Positions 10,048 to 18,599 of a stretch of DNA of 64,000 nt are shown here, in pieces. Positions within the stretch are counted from its first letter, which is position 1. Each line of letters starts with the position of its first letter. The stretch is from positions 79,352 through 143,351 of the forward strand of contig NZ_CAJTMT010000006.1 of NCBI RefSeq assembly GCF_910577345.1, written 5' to 3'. The notes under the pieces were generated by a model, which saw only the letters and a list, made by a program, of their open reading frames with translations, had not been told where the DNA came from and searched no databases. Source of the DNA: an uncultured Duncaniella sp. (lineage in GTDB: Bacteria; Bacteroidota; Bacteroidia; Bacteroidales; Muribaculaceae). Made by a program: the position numbers and the translations under genes.

Positions 10048-10360
10048 TGCGTTTTGTGTTACTAAAAAGTGGATGAAAAAATAATTAAATTATGAAAAAT
10101 TAAAATAGATGATTTGTTACATTTGTCTGTTCAGAAGTTTTTCACTACTGAGTTGATTAAGAGTAGGTCTCCCTGACGTTTGCGAGGCGGCGGGAGGAGG
10201 GTCCGTTGGAGAGAGGGGAGGAGCGGAGGGAGCGGTCAAGAGATTGCAGTTGCGGAAATCCGGTGTCAAGGGGCTTGCTTGCGAGGCTCCCCGTGGCGGT
10301 GGATCTGAAGGGAACGGTTCAATGGGGCGATTGGCGTCGGGGGGGAGAGGGGGACGGGAA
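10048..10360. other. gap between the fimbrillin and DUF5119 genes, no gene seen
   Basis: The right part is strongly purine-rich on the plus strand (GGGGGGGAGAGGGGGACGGG near 10339-10358). The left 100 bases are AT-rich. No start codon with a convincing frame and no clear TAnnTTTG box facing the fimbrillin gene was found. Confidence 0.4.
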
Positions 10361-11437
10361 TCAGAGATAGACGTCCTGGAAGACTTCGCCCCAGTCGTCG
10401 ATGTCGGGGTTGAAGGCGCCCGGCACGTCGGGGTTTGGTGGATCAATGGGGGTCGGGATGTCCAGTCCGTCGATGATGAGGTGGACATGGCGACGGTTGG
10501 GTGCGGAATGCACCTGTTCGGTTACGTTGAAGCGGGGGCTTTCAGATCCGAAGCTGTAGGCTTTGCCGTCGTTTGTCCAGACGTAGAGCATCATGCGGTG
10601 AGGGTCGGGGAGTTCGGCATGGTGGCCGAAGGTGATGAAGCGGCCGGTGATTTTCGACACTCCATCGCTGTAGGCTTCGAAGGGGAGTGTGACGGGCTTG
10701 CGTCCCAGTTCCTCTTCCGCCAGCATCAGGTTGGGTGCCATGCCGGAGAGGGATGCGGTTGCCTGATAGATATGCTCTATGTTGTTGACGTTGCGGATCT
10801 CGTAGGTGTAGATGCAGGTGAGTTCATGAGGATAGAGAGTGATGGTGTTTTCGGTGACGATGGGCGGACGCTCCATCCACTCTTCTTTGTCCTTTACGGG
10901 AACGCAGATGTAGCTGATTCCCTGTTCGGAAATCGTGATGTCGATTGCGGAACATCCCCACATCATGTCGGGACAGATGACCACATCTTCGTCCTCCGTT
11001 CCTTCCGCGCGTGGAATTCCTTTGTTTGACTGGTTGCCACGGGTGACAGATTCGAAGAGGCCACCGCTGCGGGTGTAGACTTCGTGGGTGGAGTGGGATT
11101 CCATGCCGCGGAAGAATACTGATTCGGTGTCGTTGTTGTAGGTGAGGAGACGGTAGCGGCCTGCGGCGATAGTGATTTCGCCACCTTGCAGACCTGTGAA
11201 GTCGAAGCGCCGGGTCTCCAGTCCCGGTTGCTCGGGATAGAAGAAAACGCACATTCCGTCGGGGCGCTCCGGATCCTCGCAGTCGCTCCAGTCGAATTCG
11301 AGACGCAGTTTCACCATGTGTTTATGGTGATAGCAGAGGTCTTTATGGTCACAGGCAGTGATGATTGCCATGAGCGGAAGGAGTAGCAGGACCGGTATCA
11401 TCCGGCGCATGTGGAATGAGTGGAACGGTGTCATCAT
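10361..11437 (-). CDS. DUF5119 family lipoprotein (FimB/Mfa2-like pilus accessory protein)
   Basis: 358 residues. The signal peptide MRRMIPVLLLLPLMAIITAC starts ten residues in and ends in a lipobox cysteine, followed by DHKDLCYHH, the usual beginning of DUF5119 proteins. Other family features are FDWSDCEDPE, GMCVFFYPEQ, and GRYRLLTYNNDTESVFFRG. Proteins of this family accompany fimbrillins in Bacteroidales and are regarded as pilus anchor or assembly partners. The ATG at 11437 overlaps the stop of the DUF3575 gene (ATGATGA arrangement), which indicates translational coupling. A start at 11410 would give the same mature protein. It precedes the Mfa-like fimbrillin by about 310 bases. Confidence 0.75.
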   Translation of the reverse strand: MMTPFHSFHMRRMIPVLLLLPLMAIITACDHKDLCYHHKHMVKLRLEFDWSDCEDPERPDGMCVFFYPEQPGLETRRFDFTGLQGGEITIAAGRYRLLTYNNDTESVFFRGMESHSTHEVYTRSGGLFESVTRGNQSNKGIPRAEGTEDEDVVICPDMMWGCSAIDITISEQGISYICVPVKDKEEWMERPPIVTENTITLYPHELTCIYTYEIRNVNNIEHIYQATASLSGMAPNLMLAEEELGRKPVTLPFEAYSDGVSKITGRFITFGHHAELPDPHRMMLYVWTNDGKAYSFGSESPRFNVTEQVHSAPNRRHVHLIIDGLDIPTPIDPPNPDVPGAFNPDIDDWGEVFQDVYL

Positions 11438-12729
11438 AGGTTACCTCCTTTCCTGTTGACTTTAGGACGGTTGTAGTTGTCGCATCCAAGAAGCCATACG
11501 AGTGAGATTTCCAGTTTTGTCGGGCCAAACCAATGGCGGTTGCGTGTCACTTGCCACACATAGTGGTCATCCATGGGAAGATATTCGTAGACGTGGCCTG
11601 TCTGGTAGCCTACGCCGAGAGAAAAGTCGATGTTGAGTCGGCGGGCAACGGGGAGTGAGAAGCCATATTCGGCGCTTATGCCCCAGTGGCAGCGGTCCCA
11701 GAGTGAGCCTGTAGGTTTGCCGCCCATATATCCTCGTTTGCCCCACTCGAAGTCGTAGGTGAGAATCTGGGCGAATATGCCGACGTGGTGACCGGTAAGT
11801 GGCTTGATGTGAGCGGCGTGTCCGAACCACCAGCGGGCATTGATGTCGCCTCCGTAGGCACGCCAATAGCGATGGCGGTTGTCGTTGTTCCACCATCCGT
11901 AGAGCCAGTTGCCGCCAACGGATATGTTTTTACCTACATAGAAATCTACGCCGATGTTAGGGAGGAGCAGGGCATCGAAGAGCATGTTGGTGCGTATGTC
12001 CATGTAGAATGGACGGCATGTCTCGACAATTGGCTCGGGCTCGGGTGCAGGCTCGGGTTCGGGTTCAGGGAGAGGCTCAGGTTCCGGCTCAGGCTCCGGT
12101 TCGGGCTCGGGAATGGGTTCGGGTTCCGGTAGTATTGTAATATAGTCGACGGTCATGCGCGATGCGCGGAGCTCAGGGAAGATATTGGTATATAAATAGC
12201 GGTAGGGAACTCCTGCACGGAGGGCCTTCAGGCGCTGGAGATGTCGGCCTTTGGACGGTGTGGCGCCATCGAGTTCAGCGTTGATTGTCTTTACAAGGGC
12301 TACCACTTCGTTGCGGAATGGGATGAGTGAATCAGCCTCACACATTCTCAGGAGTCCTTTCCAGTCGCGTCCGAGAAATTCGACTTTCATCATTGAGTCG
12401 GGTAGGGCAATATGGCGCGAGAGGGTCGAGAGGAGGGTGGCAGCGCGTTTTTCGGAGAGCCAACGGTTGAAACTGATTGATCCTTCCGGGGAGGCGGCAC
12501 CGTAGACCGATATTCCTATGAAGTGTTTGGTCGGTGACTCCATTACTTCCTGCACACGTTCGACGAAGCCTTTGATGGTGGCCTCGTTGTCGTGTAGCTT
12601 GGGTATGAAGTCGATTTTACTTTGCCGGAAGAATATCTTCACGGAGTCAGCTTCAACGTCGGGTGTCGCGGCGTTGACTGAGCAAATGGCGCAAAGCAAA
12701 AAGAGTCCTAAACAAACTAACTTTTTCAT
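11434..12729 (-). CDS. DUF3575 protein with OmpA-like N-terminal region and Pro-Glu linker
   Basis: 431 residues with a Sec signal peptide (cleavage after VNA). Residues 28-190 look like an OmpA/MotB-type domain: KIFFRQSKIDF, then GAASPEGSISFNRWLSEKRA. Residues about 200-232 are a Pro-Glu repeat linker. The rest matches DUF3575, an outer-membrane barrel-like family: NMLFDALLLPNIGVDFYVG, WLYGWWNND, RYWRAYGGDINARWWFG, HHVGIFAQILTYDFEWG. DUF3575 genes commonly head fimbrillin clusters in Bacteroidales. Here the gene is followed with overlap by DUF5119 and then the pilin. A role in anchoring or exporting the pilus across the outer membrane is inference from context. Confidence 0.8.
   Translation of the reverse strand: MKKLVCLGLFLLCAICSVNAATPDVEADSVKIFFRQSKIDFIPKLHDNEATIKGFVERVQEVMESPTKHFIGISVYGAASPEGSISFNRWLSEKRAATLLSTLSRHIALPDSMMKVEFLGRDWKGLLRMCEADSLIPFRNEVVALVKTINAELDGATPSKGRHLQRLKALRAGVPYRYLYTNIFPELRASRMTVDYITILPEPEPIPEPEPEPEPEPEPLPEPEPEPAPEPEPIVETCRPFYMDIRTNMLFDALLLPNIGVDFYVGKNISVGGNWLYGWWNNDNRHRYWRAYGGDINARWWFGHAAHIKPLTGHHVGIFAQILTYDFEWGKRGYMGGKPTGSLWDRCHWGISAEYGFSLPVARRLNIDFSLGVGYQTGHVYEYLPMDDHYVWQVTRNRHWFGPTKLEISLVWLLGCDNYNRPKVNRKGGNL
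12029..12130 (-). repeat. Pro-Glu codon repeat in the DUF3575 gene
   Basis: Imperfect hexamer repeats (GAGCCC/GAACCC types) encode alternating Pro and Glu, with occasional Leu, Ala or Ile. The block separates the OmpA-like half from the barrel-like half, as expected of a stiff periplasmic spacer. Repeats of this kind can change length by slippage. Confidence 0.7.
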
Positions 12730-12968
12730 GCGTAATAAAGGGGTTTTGTGGAGCGCAAAACCTCAATTTGCGATTTTCCTAACTAATTACCAAATGGCGG
12801 ATGAAATTTTGCGAATGTGGGGCGAAACCGTGGATTGAGCCATCCGAACGGCGCACTGTGTATTTCATCCTCAGATACACTATAAATAAAATTGGTGGCA
12901 GTGACAATTATTTCGTAGCATGGTATCCATTGTGCTTAAATGAAGACAGCGCCGGATACGTAGCGAAA

Positions 12969-13241
12969 AAAACAGATGAAATCTGCCTCATGCTTCTTGG
13001 TATTAAGGCTAATTGTCAATGCCGGAGGCCGGATGTAGATTTTAGATGATACGCATTGTTAAAATGATTATCAAATAAGAGTTTTATATACGTTACCAAA
13101 AACTTAAAAGGTACTTGCCGGCGGCCTTCCAGAGGAGAGGAGTGTCTGATGTCAGTGTTTTGTCCTGTAGCCAAGAATTTTGTCACAATCCCGGTGCTTG
13201 CCGACGAACCCAGATGGCATGTTTCCATACGAGCGGAATAT
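12969..13241 (-). ncRNA. candidate noncoding or leader RNA upstream of the pilus locus
   Basis: On the minus strand a promoter at 13248-13279 (TTTG, 20 bases, TAAATTTG) starts a transcript near 13241. A minimal terminator CAGAT-TTC-ATCTG followed by seven T lies at 12990-12971. The span of about 270 bases has GC-rich blocks unlike the AT-rich DNA around it, for example GGAAGGCCGCCGGCAAG. It also contains a 70-codon frame (13228 to 13016) with no recognisable domain and no clear ribosome binding site. Read-through would make it a long leader of the DUF3575 gene, whose own upstream region has no clear promoter. It could be a stand-alone RNA, a leader, or a small protein gene. Confidence 0.35.
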
Positions 13242-13247
13242 GCACTG

Positions 13248-13279
13248 CAAATTTAAGTTAAATATTTTAATTTGGCAAA
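13248..13279 (-). promoter_or_regulatory. promoter for the 12.97-13.24 kb transcript
   Basis: TTTG (complement of 13276-13279) and TAAATTTG (complement of 13248-13255) lie 20 bases apart, matching the Bacteroidetes -33/-7 consensus. Confidence 0.5.
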
Positions 13280-13403
13280 ATTTTTAACTTAAAATTACCT
13301 CGTGAGAGTTGATTTAAGATAAATTTAGTAAATTTTTTGCGGAGCGGGATGAAATGGGTGGGTTTCGGTTGGCGTAGTCAGTGCGGATGTCTTAGCAAAA
13401 GAA

Positions 13404-13439
13404 AAAGAGCTGTAAATGACATGTCATTTACAGCTCTTT
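13404..13439 (-). terminator. terminator of tRNA-Ser, a perfect 36-bp palindrome
   Basis: AAAGAGCTGTAAATGACA is followed by its exact reverse complement with no spacer. Read on the minus strand it begins two bases after the tRNA 3' end and is followed by TTTTTCTTTTGC, so it works as an intrinsic terminator for the tRNA gene. Confidence 0.75.
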
Positions 13440-13441
13440 AG

Positions 13442-13526
13442 CGGAGAGAGAGGGATTCGAACCCCCGGAGGTGTGACCCTCAACGGTTTTCAAGACCGCC
13501 GCAATCGACCACTCTGCCATCTCTCC
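13442..13526 (-). tRNA. tRNA-Ser (anticodon UGA)
   Basis: An 85-nt class II tRNA. The acceptor stem GGAGAGA pairs with TCTCTCC, with discriminator G. The anticodon loop CTTGAAA gives anticodon TGA. There is a long variable arm and a T loop GGTTCGAATCC. CCA is not encoded. It decodes UCA and related serine codons. Confidence 0.95.
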
Positions 13527-13825
13527 ATTGTGTCATCAAGTCTGTCGCTCCTGAAGGTTTCTCTTAATCTTCGTGTCGTGGAGTTGTTTCCTTTTGACGT
13601 GTGCAAAGGTAGGGGCTTTTTTTGAACTGTGCAAATTTTTGGATGATTATTTTTAATTTTTTGTCAAAATAGCACCAAAATAGCTGTAATGGCAGAATTA
13701 TATATTATATATAGGTGGTACTAAATAATCCACATTTCTGATTTGTATTTCTTGAAATGTCAAGATTGGATTTTTTGGGAGTTCTGGAGGCATCGGTCTT
13801 GTTTCATTGCCGTGGAGGTTGGTAG

Positions 13826-15214
13826 TTAGAGCTCCCGGACGTAGATTTGGGCGTTTTCGTATTTGATGACGCGGACGCGGGAGGCGGCGTGAATGAAGCC
13901 TTGGGCGGCTACGGCATCGAGAATCTCGCCATTGATTTCCACCTTTCCGGCGGGGCGCATGTCGGTGACGGCTGAACCTTCGAGGCCGATGTAGCGTGCG
14001 GGCGACATGTCGACTCCGACGTAGCCGTCCTTCACCTGCTGTGTGAGTAGCAGTTCGGTGTGGCGGCGCACCCATTTCGGTCCGTAGGATGAGGTGAGAT
14101 ACCATATAGCGCCTATCGCGAGGACTACTCCGGCAATGAAGATGACCATTGAGCTCCAGACTGCATCTGCGTTGAGATGGGTGAGCGAGAAGGTGTAGTG
14201 TTCGATAAGACCTAAGATGACTGCGGCGCATACGCATGATATGCCTGCAATGCCGGTTATTCCGAATCCGGGGACCACGAAGATTTCAAGGACAATCAAC
14301 ATGACGCCAAGCACGAACAGAAGGATTATCCATGAGCTTGCAATGCCTGAGATATAGAGCGGGAGGAAATAGAGCACCGCTGCTATTATCGCGGCTGCCG
14401 AGGGGAAGCCCATGCCGGGGGAATGGAGCTCCATGTAGATGCCTCCGACAATAATCATGATGAGGATGGCCTGCACGGCGGGGTTGGTGAAGAAACCGAT
14501 GAGGTGGTCGAGCCAGTCAGGTTTGTATTCCTGAATGGAATATCCGTTTTCGTCATATCCGAGGTGGGCCATCACATCCTTGACAGATTCAGCCTTTGCA
14601 TCGGCATAGTGCCATTTGATTGCTTCATCGGTCGTGAACGTGAGGACGCGTGTCGAGTCAATGAGTCCGGGGACCTCCACACGGCTGTCGACCATCGCTT
14701 CGGCAATGAGCGGGTCGCGTCGCCAGTGTTCGACACCTGTCGAGTCGATGTATTTGCCGTGGCTTTCTGCGGTGGCGCGCATCATTGCGCGCATGTATGA
14801 TTGGTATTTATCCGGCATGGCTTGTCCGTCAGCACCGTTGACAACCGTCACAGCACCCATCGAGGCCCCTCCGCGCATATAGACCGAGTCACATGCGAGA
14901 GCAATCAGCGCTCCGGCTGAGGCTGCGTTGTTGTCAACGAAACCGAGGACCGGACCGGGATAGTTGAGCAGGGCTGTGCGGATGGAATCGGCGTGGACCA
15001 CTGAGCCTCCGTAGGTGTTGAGGTGTACGAGCAGCAGTGGTGAATTCAATCGTTTGGCCTCGTCGATGGCCTGTTGGGTGTAGCGCCATGTGCTCGACCC
15101 GATTTCATCGTCGAGACGCAGCATGTAGACGCTTGAAACTTCATCGGCGCGCAAGGTTGTCTGGCCGAAGAATATCGCGGCGAGGAGCGCGATGATTAGC
15201 CTGTGGGTTGACAT
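13826..15214 (-). CDS. NfeD-family membrane-bound ClpP-class serine protease
   Basis: The start at 15214 (MSTHRLIIALLAAIFFG) gives 462 residues with a signal peptide. An upstream extension to 15328 would bury that peptide and is not used. The periplasmic protease domain resembles ClpP and stomatin-specific proteases: HLNTYGGSVVHADSI, then NNAASAGALIALACD with the likely nucleophile serine and a later lysine in the MPDKYQSYM stretch. A membrane region with about four or five helices follows (residues about 240-380) and then a C-terminal OB-fold NfeD domain (LLLTQQVKDGYVGVD, GLEGSAVTDMRPAGKVEING). NfeD proteins usually partner with stomatin-like proteins, but none is adjacent. It ends a leftward run with a flippase-like gene and a glycosyltransferase. 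Confidence 0.85.
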   Translation of the reverse strand: MSTHRLIIALLAAIFFGQTTLRADEVSSVYMLRLDDEIGSSTWRYTQQAIDEAKRLNSPLLLVHLNTYGGSVVHADSIRTALLNYPGPVLGFVDNNAASAGALIALACDSVYMRGGASMGAVTVVNGADGQAMPDKYQSYMRAMMRATAESHGKYIDSTGVEHWRRDPLIAEAMVDSRVEVPGLIDSTRVLTFTTDEAIKWHYADAKAESVKDVMAHLGYDENGYSIQEYKPDWLDHLIGFFTNPAVQAILIMIIVGGIYMELHSPGMGFPSAAAIIAAVLYFLPLYISGIASSWIILLFVLGVMLIVLEIFVVPGFGITGIAGISCVCAAVILGLIEHYTFSLTHLNADAVWSSMVIFIAGVVLAIGAIWYLTSSYGPKWVRRHTELLLTQQVKDGYVGVDMSPARYIGLEGSAVTDMRPAGKVEINGEILDAVAAQGFIHAASRVRVIKYENAQIYVREL

Positions 15215-15278
15215 TGCAGGAATCTGGTATTGAGAGGTTAATATTTTTGAGAAGGGAGCGCGGGAAATAAGATAGAGG

Positions 15279-16385
15279 TCATTTCTCCTGCGTGGGCGAT
15301 GTTGAGGTTGCGGAAGCTTCTTCGGCACGTTTCCGCTTGATGCCTTGCTGGATCCATCCGGGCATTATACATGCGCCGATAAGGAGGTAGACGTAGTAGC
15401 TGATGATGCGCCAGAAAAGGGCGATGACGAGAGCCATGCCTGTCGAGTGGATGAGGTCGCCGTAGTAGGTCGTGAACAGCCATTCGCTGATACCGGCACT
15501 GCCGGGGGTGGGGCTGACCATGAGGCACACCCACACGATGAACTGACGGGCGAAGACTATGAGCTGGTTGGCCATCGGTGCGAAACCGAGGAAAAGGGCG
15601 TTGACCACGAGATAGCGCGACGACCATGAGAGGGCTGTGCCTCCGAAGGTTTCAAGCCACCAGTGGAAGGGGCGTTTGCGGAGGTCACGGCCGGTAGTCT
15701 CCATGTTGGAGCCGAGGGTATCCACCTGTGGCGCCCATTTTTTGAGTAGTTTGAAGTGGAAGAGCCAGTTGAGGAAGCGGTGGATGGCGTGGGGCCGTAC
15801 AATGATGCCGAGGAAAAGGATGGTGGTCCATACGAAAATCACGGCATACACTCCCCAGAACACAGATTGCAGCCCGACGGTGAATCCTCCGTGACCGAAA
15901 TCGAAAAGTTCTTTGTAGGGGACAATGAGCATGATAATCGGCAGCGAGACAACAAAAAACAGTTCGTCAAGAAAGAGGGTGGTCATCATCAGTGTTGTCG
16001 CGCGTCCGAGTTCTATACCCTCGCGGTTGAGGTAGATCATGCCCAAGGCACTTCCGCCGACAGCCGACGGGGTGACGCATGATGTGAATTCGCAGAGCAT
16101 GTCGACTTTCCATGCCTTTGCCCATGTGAGCTGTCGGTCTGTGAGGGCGCGGAATCGCCATGTCAACCCGAAGTCACGACCGAGCATGAAAAGCCATGCG
16201 AGGGCAATGCATCCGATCACTCTGCCGTCGAAATGTATGGATTCCCAGACTTCAAGGTTGAATTCGCGTTTGAACAGCCACACGACCACGGCGAGGCCTA
16301 TGGCTATCGGCAGAAATATCTTCCACACGAGATTCAGGGTCTGGCGACGGACGGATTCAGGTTTTTTAGTGTTTTGTATGCTCAT
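15279..16385 (-). CDS. lysylphosphatidylglycerol synthase/UPF0104-type integral membrane protein
   Basis: 368 residues with about eight hydrophobic helices, starting at VWKIFLPIAIGLAVVVW. The segments AWLFMLGRDFGLTWRFRAL, FTSCVTPSAVGGSALG and VCLMVSPTPGSAGISEW match the LPG_synthase_TM family (AglD/YbhN-like), whose members are membrane proteins linked to lipid synthesis or glycolipid transport. The C-terminus is charged. The start overlaps the end of the GT4 glycosyltransferase gene by 20 bases, which points to joint translation and a joint role in glycolipid or envelope glycan synthesis. The substrate cannot be inferred. Confidence 0.8.
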   Translation of the reverse strand: MSIQNTKKPESVRRQTLNLVWKIFLPIAIGLAVVVWLFKREFNLEVWESIHFDGRVIGCIALAWLFMLGRDFGLTWRFRALTDRQLTWAKAWKVDMLCEFTSCVTPSAVGGSALGMIYLNREGIELGRATTLMMTTLFLDELFFVVSLPIIMLIVPYKELFDFGHGGFTVGLQSVFWGVYAVIFVWTTILFLGIIVRPHAIHRFLNWLFHFKLLKKWAPQVDTLGSNMETTGRDLRKRPFHWWLETFGGTALSWSSRYLVVNALFLGFAPMANQLIVFARQFIVWVCLMVSPTPGSAGISEWLFTTYYGDLIHSTGMALVIALFWRIISYYVYLLIGACIMPGWIQQGIKRKRAEEASATSTSPTQEK

Positions 16386-17550
16386 GTCGGGCTATGATTT
16401 CGTCGTAGCGTTGAATAACTTCGTCCATGACATCGTGCCATGAACGTGCGAGGGTCCGGCTTGCTCCGAGACCTGCTGTGCGTTTCATATCCGGGTCTGA
16501 TGCGACTTGCCGGATGACTTCTGCATATTGTTCGGGTGTACGGTCGGTTAGGAATCCGTTTTCACGGTCGCGGACAAGCTCTGCGGCCGTCGAGCCTTCG
16601 AGAAGGACCGCCGGGGTCTGCATCGCAGCCGCCTCGCGGACCACGAGAGGGGCATTGTCGTAGAACGACGGAAAGAGAAACAGGTCAGAACCGGCATAGA
16701 ACCGGCGAAGTCGTTCGCGGTCGTTGATGACACCGTGGAATGTCACCCGGTCGGTCAGTCCGAGTTCCCTGACAAGCGCTTTCATGTCGTCAAGGGCATA
16801 GCCGGTCCCGATGAAGTTCATCTTGAACTTGACGCCGTCGAGGAGCGGGAGGGTGCGGATGATGATTTCGATACCCTTTTCGAGAATGTGTTGTCCGACA
16901 AAGAGAAGACCGATTTCATCATCGTCAAGACCGATGATGCGGCGTGATTCAATCTTGTAAGCCTCGACATCGTCAATACCTTCGCAAAAATCGTTGCCGT
17001 TCTCGACTACCACTACCTTGCCTTTGTAGCCGTATTCACGGATGGTTTCCTCGACGGCTGCCTGTGGAATCCATACTTCGGTGGCTGAGTTGTAGAATTC
17101 ACGCAGACGGTTCATCTGATAGGTGACCATCGGACCCGGGAGTGAACGCTCAAGGTCGGTGCGGTATTTTGAATGGAAAGTGGCTATGAGTGGAATGTCC
17201 TGCCGACGTGCGGCATAGGCTGCAAGCCGACCGGAGGAGAAGGGACAGTGGGCGTGGACAAGACGGAACGGTGTGTTCCGCATCTTCCGCCAGATGAAGG
17301 GGTCGAAACGCGGGTAGCCGTAGCGGTAGGGGTGACGGTTGTAGATCGGGAGAGAGAAGTAGCGGTAGAGCTTGATGTCTTCTATGCCGGTGAAGCGAGG
17401 TGCCCACGGAGTGACGACACAGACATCACGTCCCTCCGCGGTCAGCCATTTGCAGTAGTTCTCGACGGTGAGGGTCACACCGTCAAGGACAGGAGGGAAG
17501 CTGTCGTTGAACAATCCGTAATACATCTTGGTGTCAGGGTCCGATCTCAT
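16366..17550 (-). CDS. GT4-family glycosyltransferase
   Basis: 394 residues, or 386 if translation starts at MYYGLFNDSFPP (17526). The GT-B fold is visible: an N-terminal DGVTLTVENYCKWL segment, VHAHCPFSSGRLA, and a C-terminal half with LLFVGQHILEKG and SFYDNAPLVVREAAAM, the EX7E-like donor-binding region. The HAHCPF and FHSKY features resemble diacylglycerol or phosphatidylinositol mannosyl/glucosyltransferases. It acts at the inner leaflet, transferring a sugar from a nucleotide donor. The coupled membrane protein gene that follows suggests that its product is a lipid-linked sugar. It begins about 85 bases after menE and may be part of the same transcript. Confidence 0.85.
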   Translation of the reverse strand: MRSDPDTKMYYGLFNDSFPPVLDGVTLTVENYCKWLTAEGRDVCVVTPWAPRFTGIEDIKLYRYFSLPIYNRHPYRYGYPRFDPFIWRKMRNTPFRLVHAHCPFSSGRLAAYAARRQDIPLIATFHSKYRTDLERSLPGPMVTYQMNRLREFYNSATEVWIPQAAVEETIREYGYKGKVVVVENGNDFCEGIDDVEAYKIESRRIIGLDDDEIGLLFVGQHILEKGIEIIIRTLPLLDGVKFKMNFIGTGYALDDMKALVRELGLTDRVTFHGVINDRERLRRFYAGSDLFLFPSFYDNAPLVVREAAAMQTPAVLLEGSTAAELVRDRENGFLTDRTPEQYAEVIRQVASDPDMKRTAGLGASRTLARSWHDVMDEVIQRYDEIIARHEHTKH

Positions 17551-17633
17551 AAATGATGAATTGAAGTGAGGGAAGCCTATTGGCCGGGGTACGATTACAA
17601 ATATAACACTTTAAAGGGGATTGGAGGTTGAAT

Positions 17634-18599
17634 TCAGTCTGAAATTTTTCTCCTTATGATTTTTTGTGACCGGGTAAGCTCGATTTGCGGGACTGTTATG
17701 ATTGCTTTCGGAGCGCGTTTTGGTCCGGCCAGTTCCCTCACTCTGTCGAGCAGGTCGGCCGGAAGCCGGGTGGAGTCTGTAACGATGACTGCTTCCTCAC
17801 CCCAGCGTTCAGACGGACGGGAGGTGACGTAGAAACGTATCGAGCTGTCAACCAATGGTGTGATGAGCTTTTCGATTTCCTCCGGGAAGATTTTTATCCC
17901 TCCGGAGTTGATGACGTTGTCGTAGCGTCCGAGCCATCGGAATTTTGTCGGCGAATGAAGTTCGACAATGTCATTGGTGATAAGTTCGTGAAATGAAAGC
18001 GTCTCGCTTTTGATAGACAGACAACCGCGTTCGTCGAGAGTGAAAGTGAATCCCGGAAGGGCGTCAAAGCAGTCATTGCCGAGTCGGCGGAGTGCCACAT
18101 GGCTGCATGTTTCCGTCATCCCGTATGTAGCGTAAGCCGGAATCCCGGCTTTGAGAACTTCCCGTTCAGCTTCGGGCGCAAGCGGTGCCCCGCCGATTAT
18201 CATTGCTTTGATTGTGGAGCGGAATGGCGATGCGAGGACCGCATCAACCTGCGAGGGGACTATCGGCAGGAGCGATATTTCACCGATGGTCGGAGGAATG
18301 GTGAGGGCAGGTCGGTTTGACGGCTCTTCGACGATGAGGTTGCATCCGGCTTCGAGTGCGCGCACAATCTGCATTTTTCCTGCGATGTAGTCAGGTGAAA
18401 GCGGGAGGTAGAGGGTCGAATTCTCGCATATACCGAAAAATTGCAGTGTGGCTTTCGCGGAAGCGCGCATGTCGGATTTCAGCAGTCGGATTTCCTTGGG
18501 GGTACCTGTAGAACCGGAAGTGTGGGCCACGACGTATAGACGGGAATCGCGCCATTCATCGATGAACTCCTTTGCATCCGGTGTGAGAATCATTTCCAT
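17634..18599 (-). CDS. menE: 2-succinylbenzoate-CoA ligase (MenE), short form
   Basis: 321 residues from MEMILTPDAK. Starts at 18620 or 18593 are also possible, the latter with an ATGA overlap with the menC stop. It is an ANL-family adenylating enzyme: the phosphate-binding loop VAHTSGSTGTPKE near residue 25, YGMTETCSHVALR, WLGRYDNVINSGGIKI, and the catalytic lysine near the end in RSQKIIRRK. It activates o-succinylbenzoate to its CoA thioester in menaquinone synthesis. The N-terminal subdomain is much shorter than in typical MenE (usually 450 residues or more), as I recall for Bacteroidetes forms. It directly follows menC and menB, which supports the assignment. Confidence 0.85.
   Translation of the reverse strand: MEMILTPDAKEFIDEWRDSRLYVVAHTSGSTGTPKEIRLLKSDMRASAKATLQFFGICENSTLYLPLSPDYIAGKMQIVRALEAGCNLIVEEPSNRPALTIPPTIGEISLLPIVPSQVDAVLASPFRSTIKAMIIGGAPLAPEAEREVLKAGIPAYATYGMTETCSHVALRRLGNDCFDALPGFTFTLDERGCLSIKSETLSFHELITNDIVELHSPTKFRWLGRYDNVINSGGIKIFPEEIEKLITPLVDSSIRFYVTSRPSERWGEEAVIVTDSTRLPADLLDRVRELAGPKRAPKAIITVPQIELTRSQKIIRRKISD

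Noticed and set aside
13416..13625. 69-codon plus-strand frame over the tRNA region
   Set aside because: It is the antisense of tRNA-Ser and its terminator palindrome. The peptide has no independent support.
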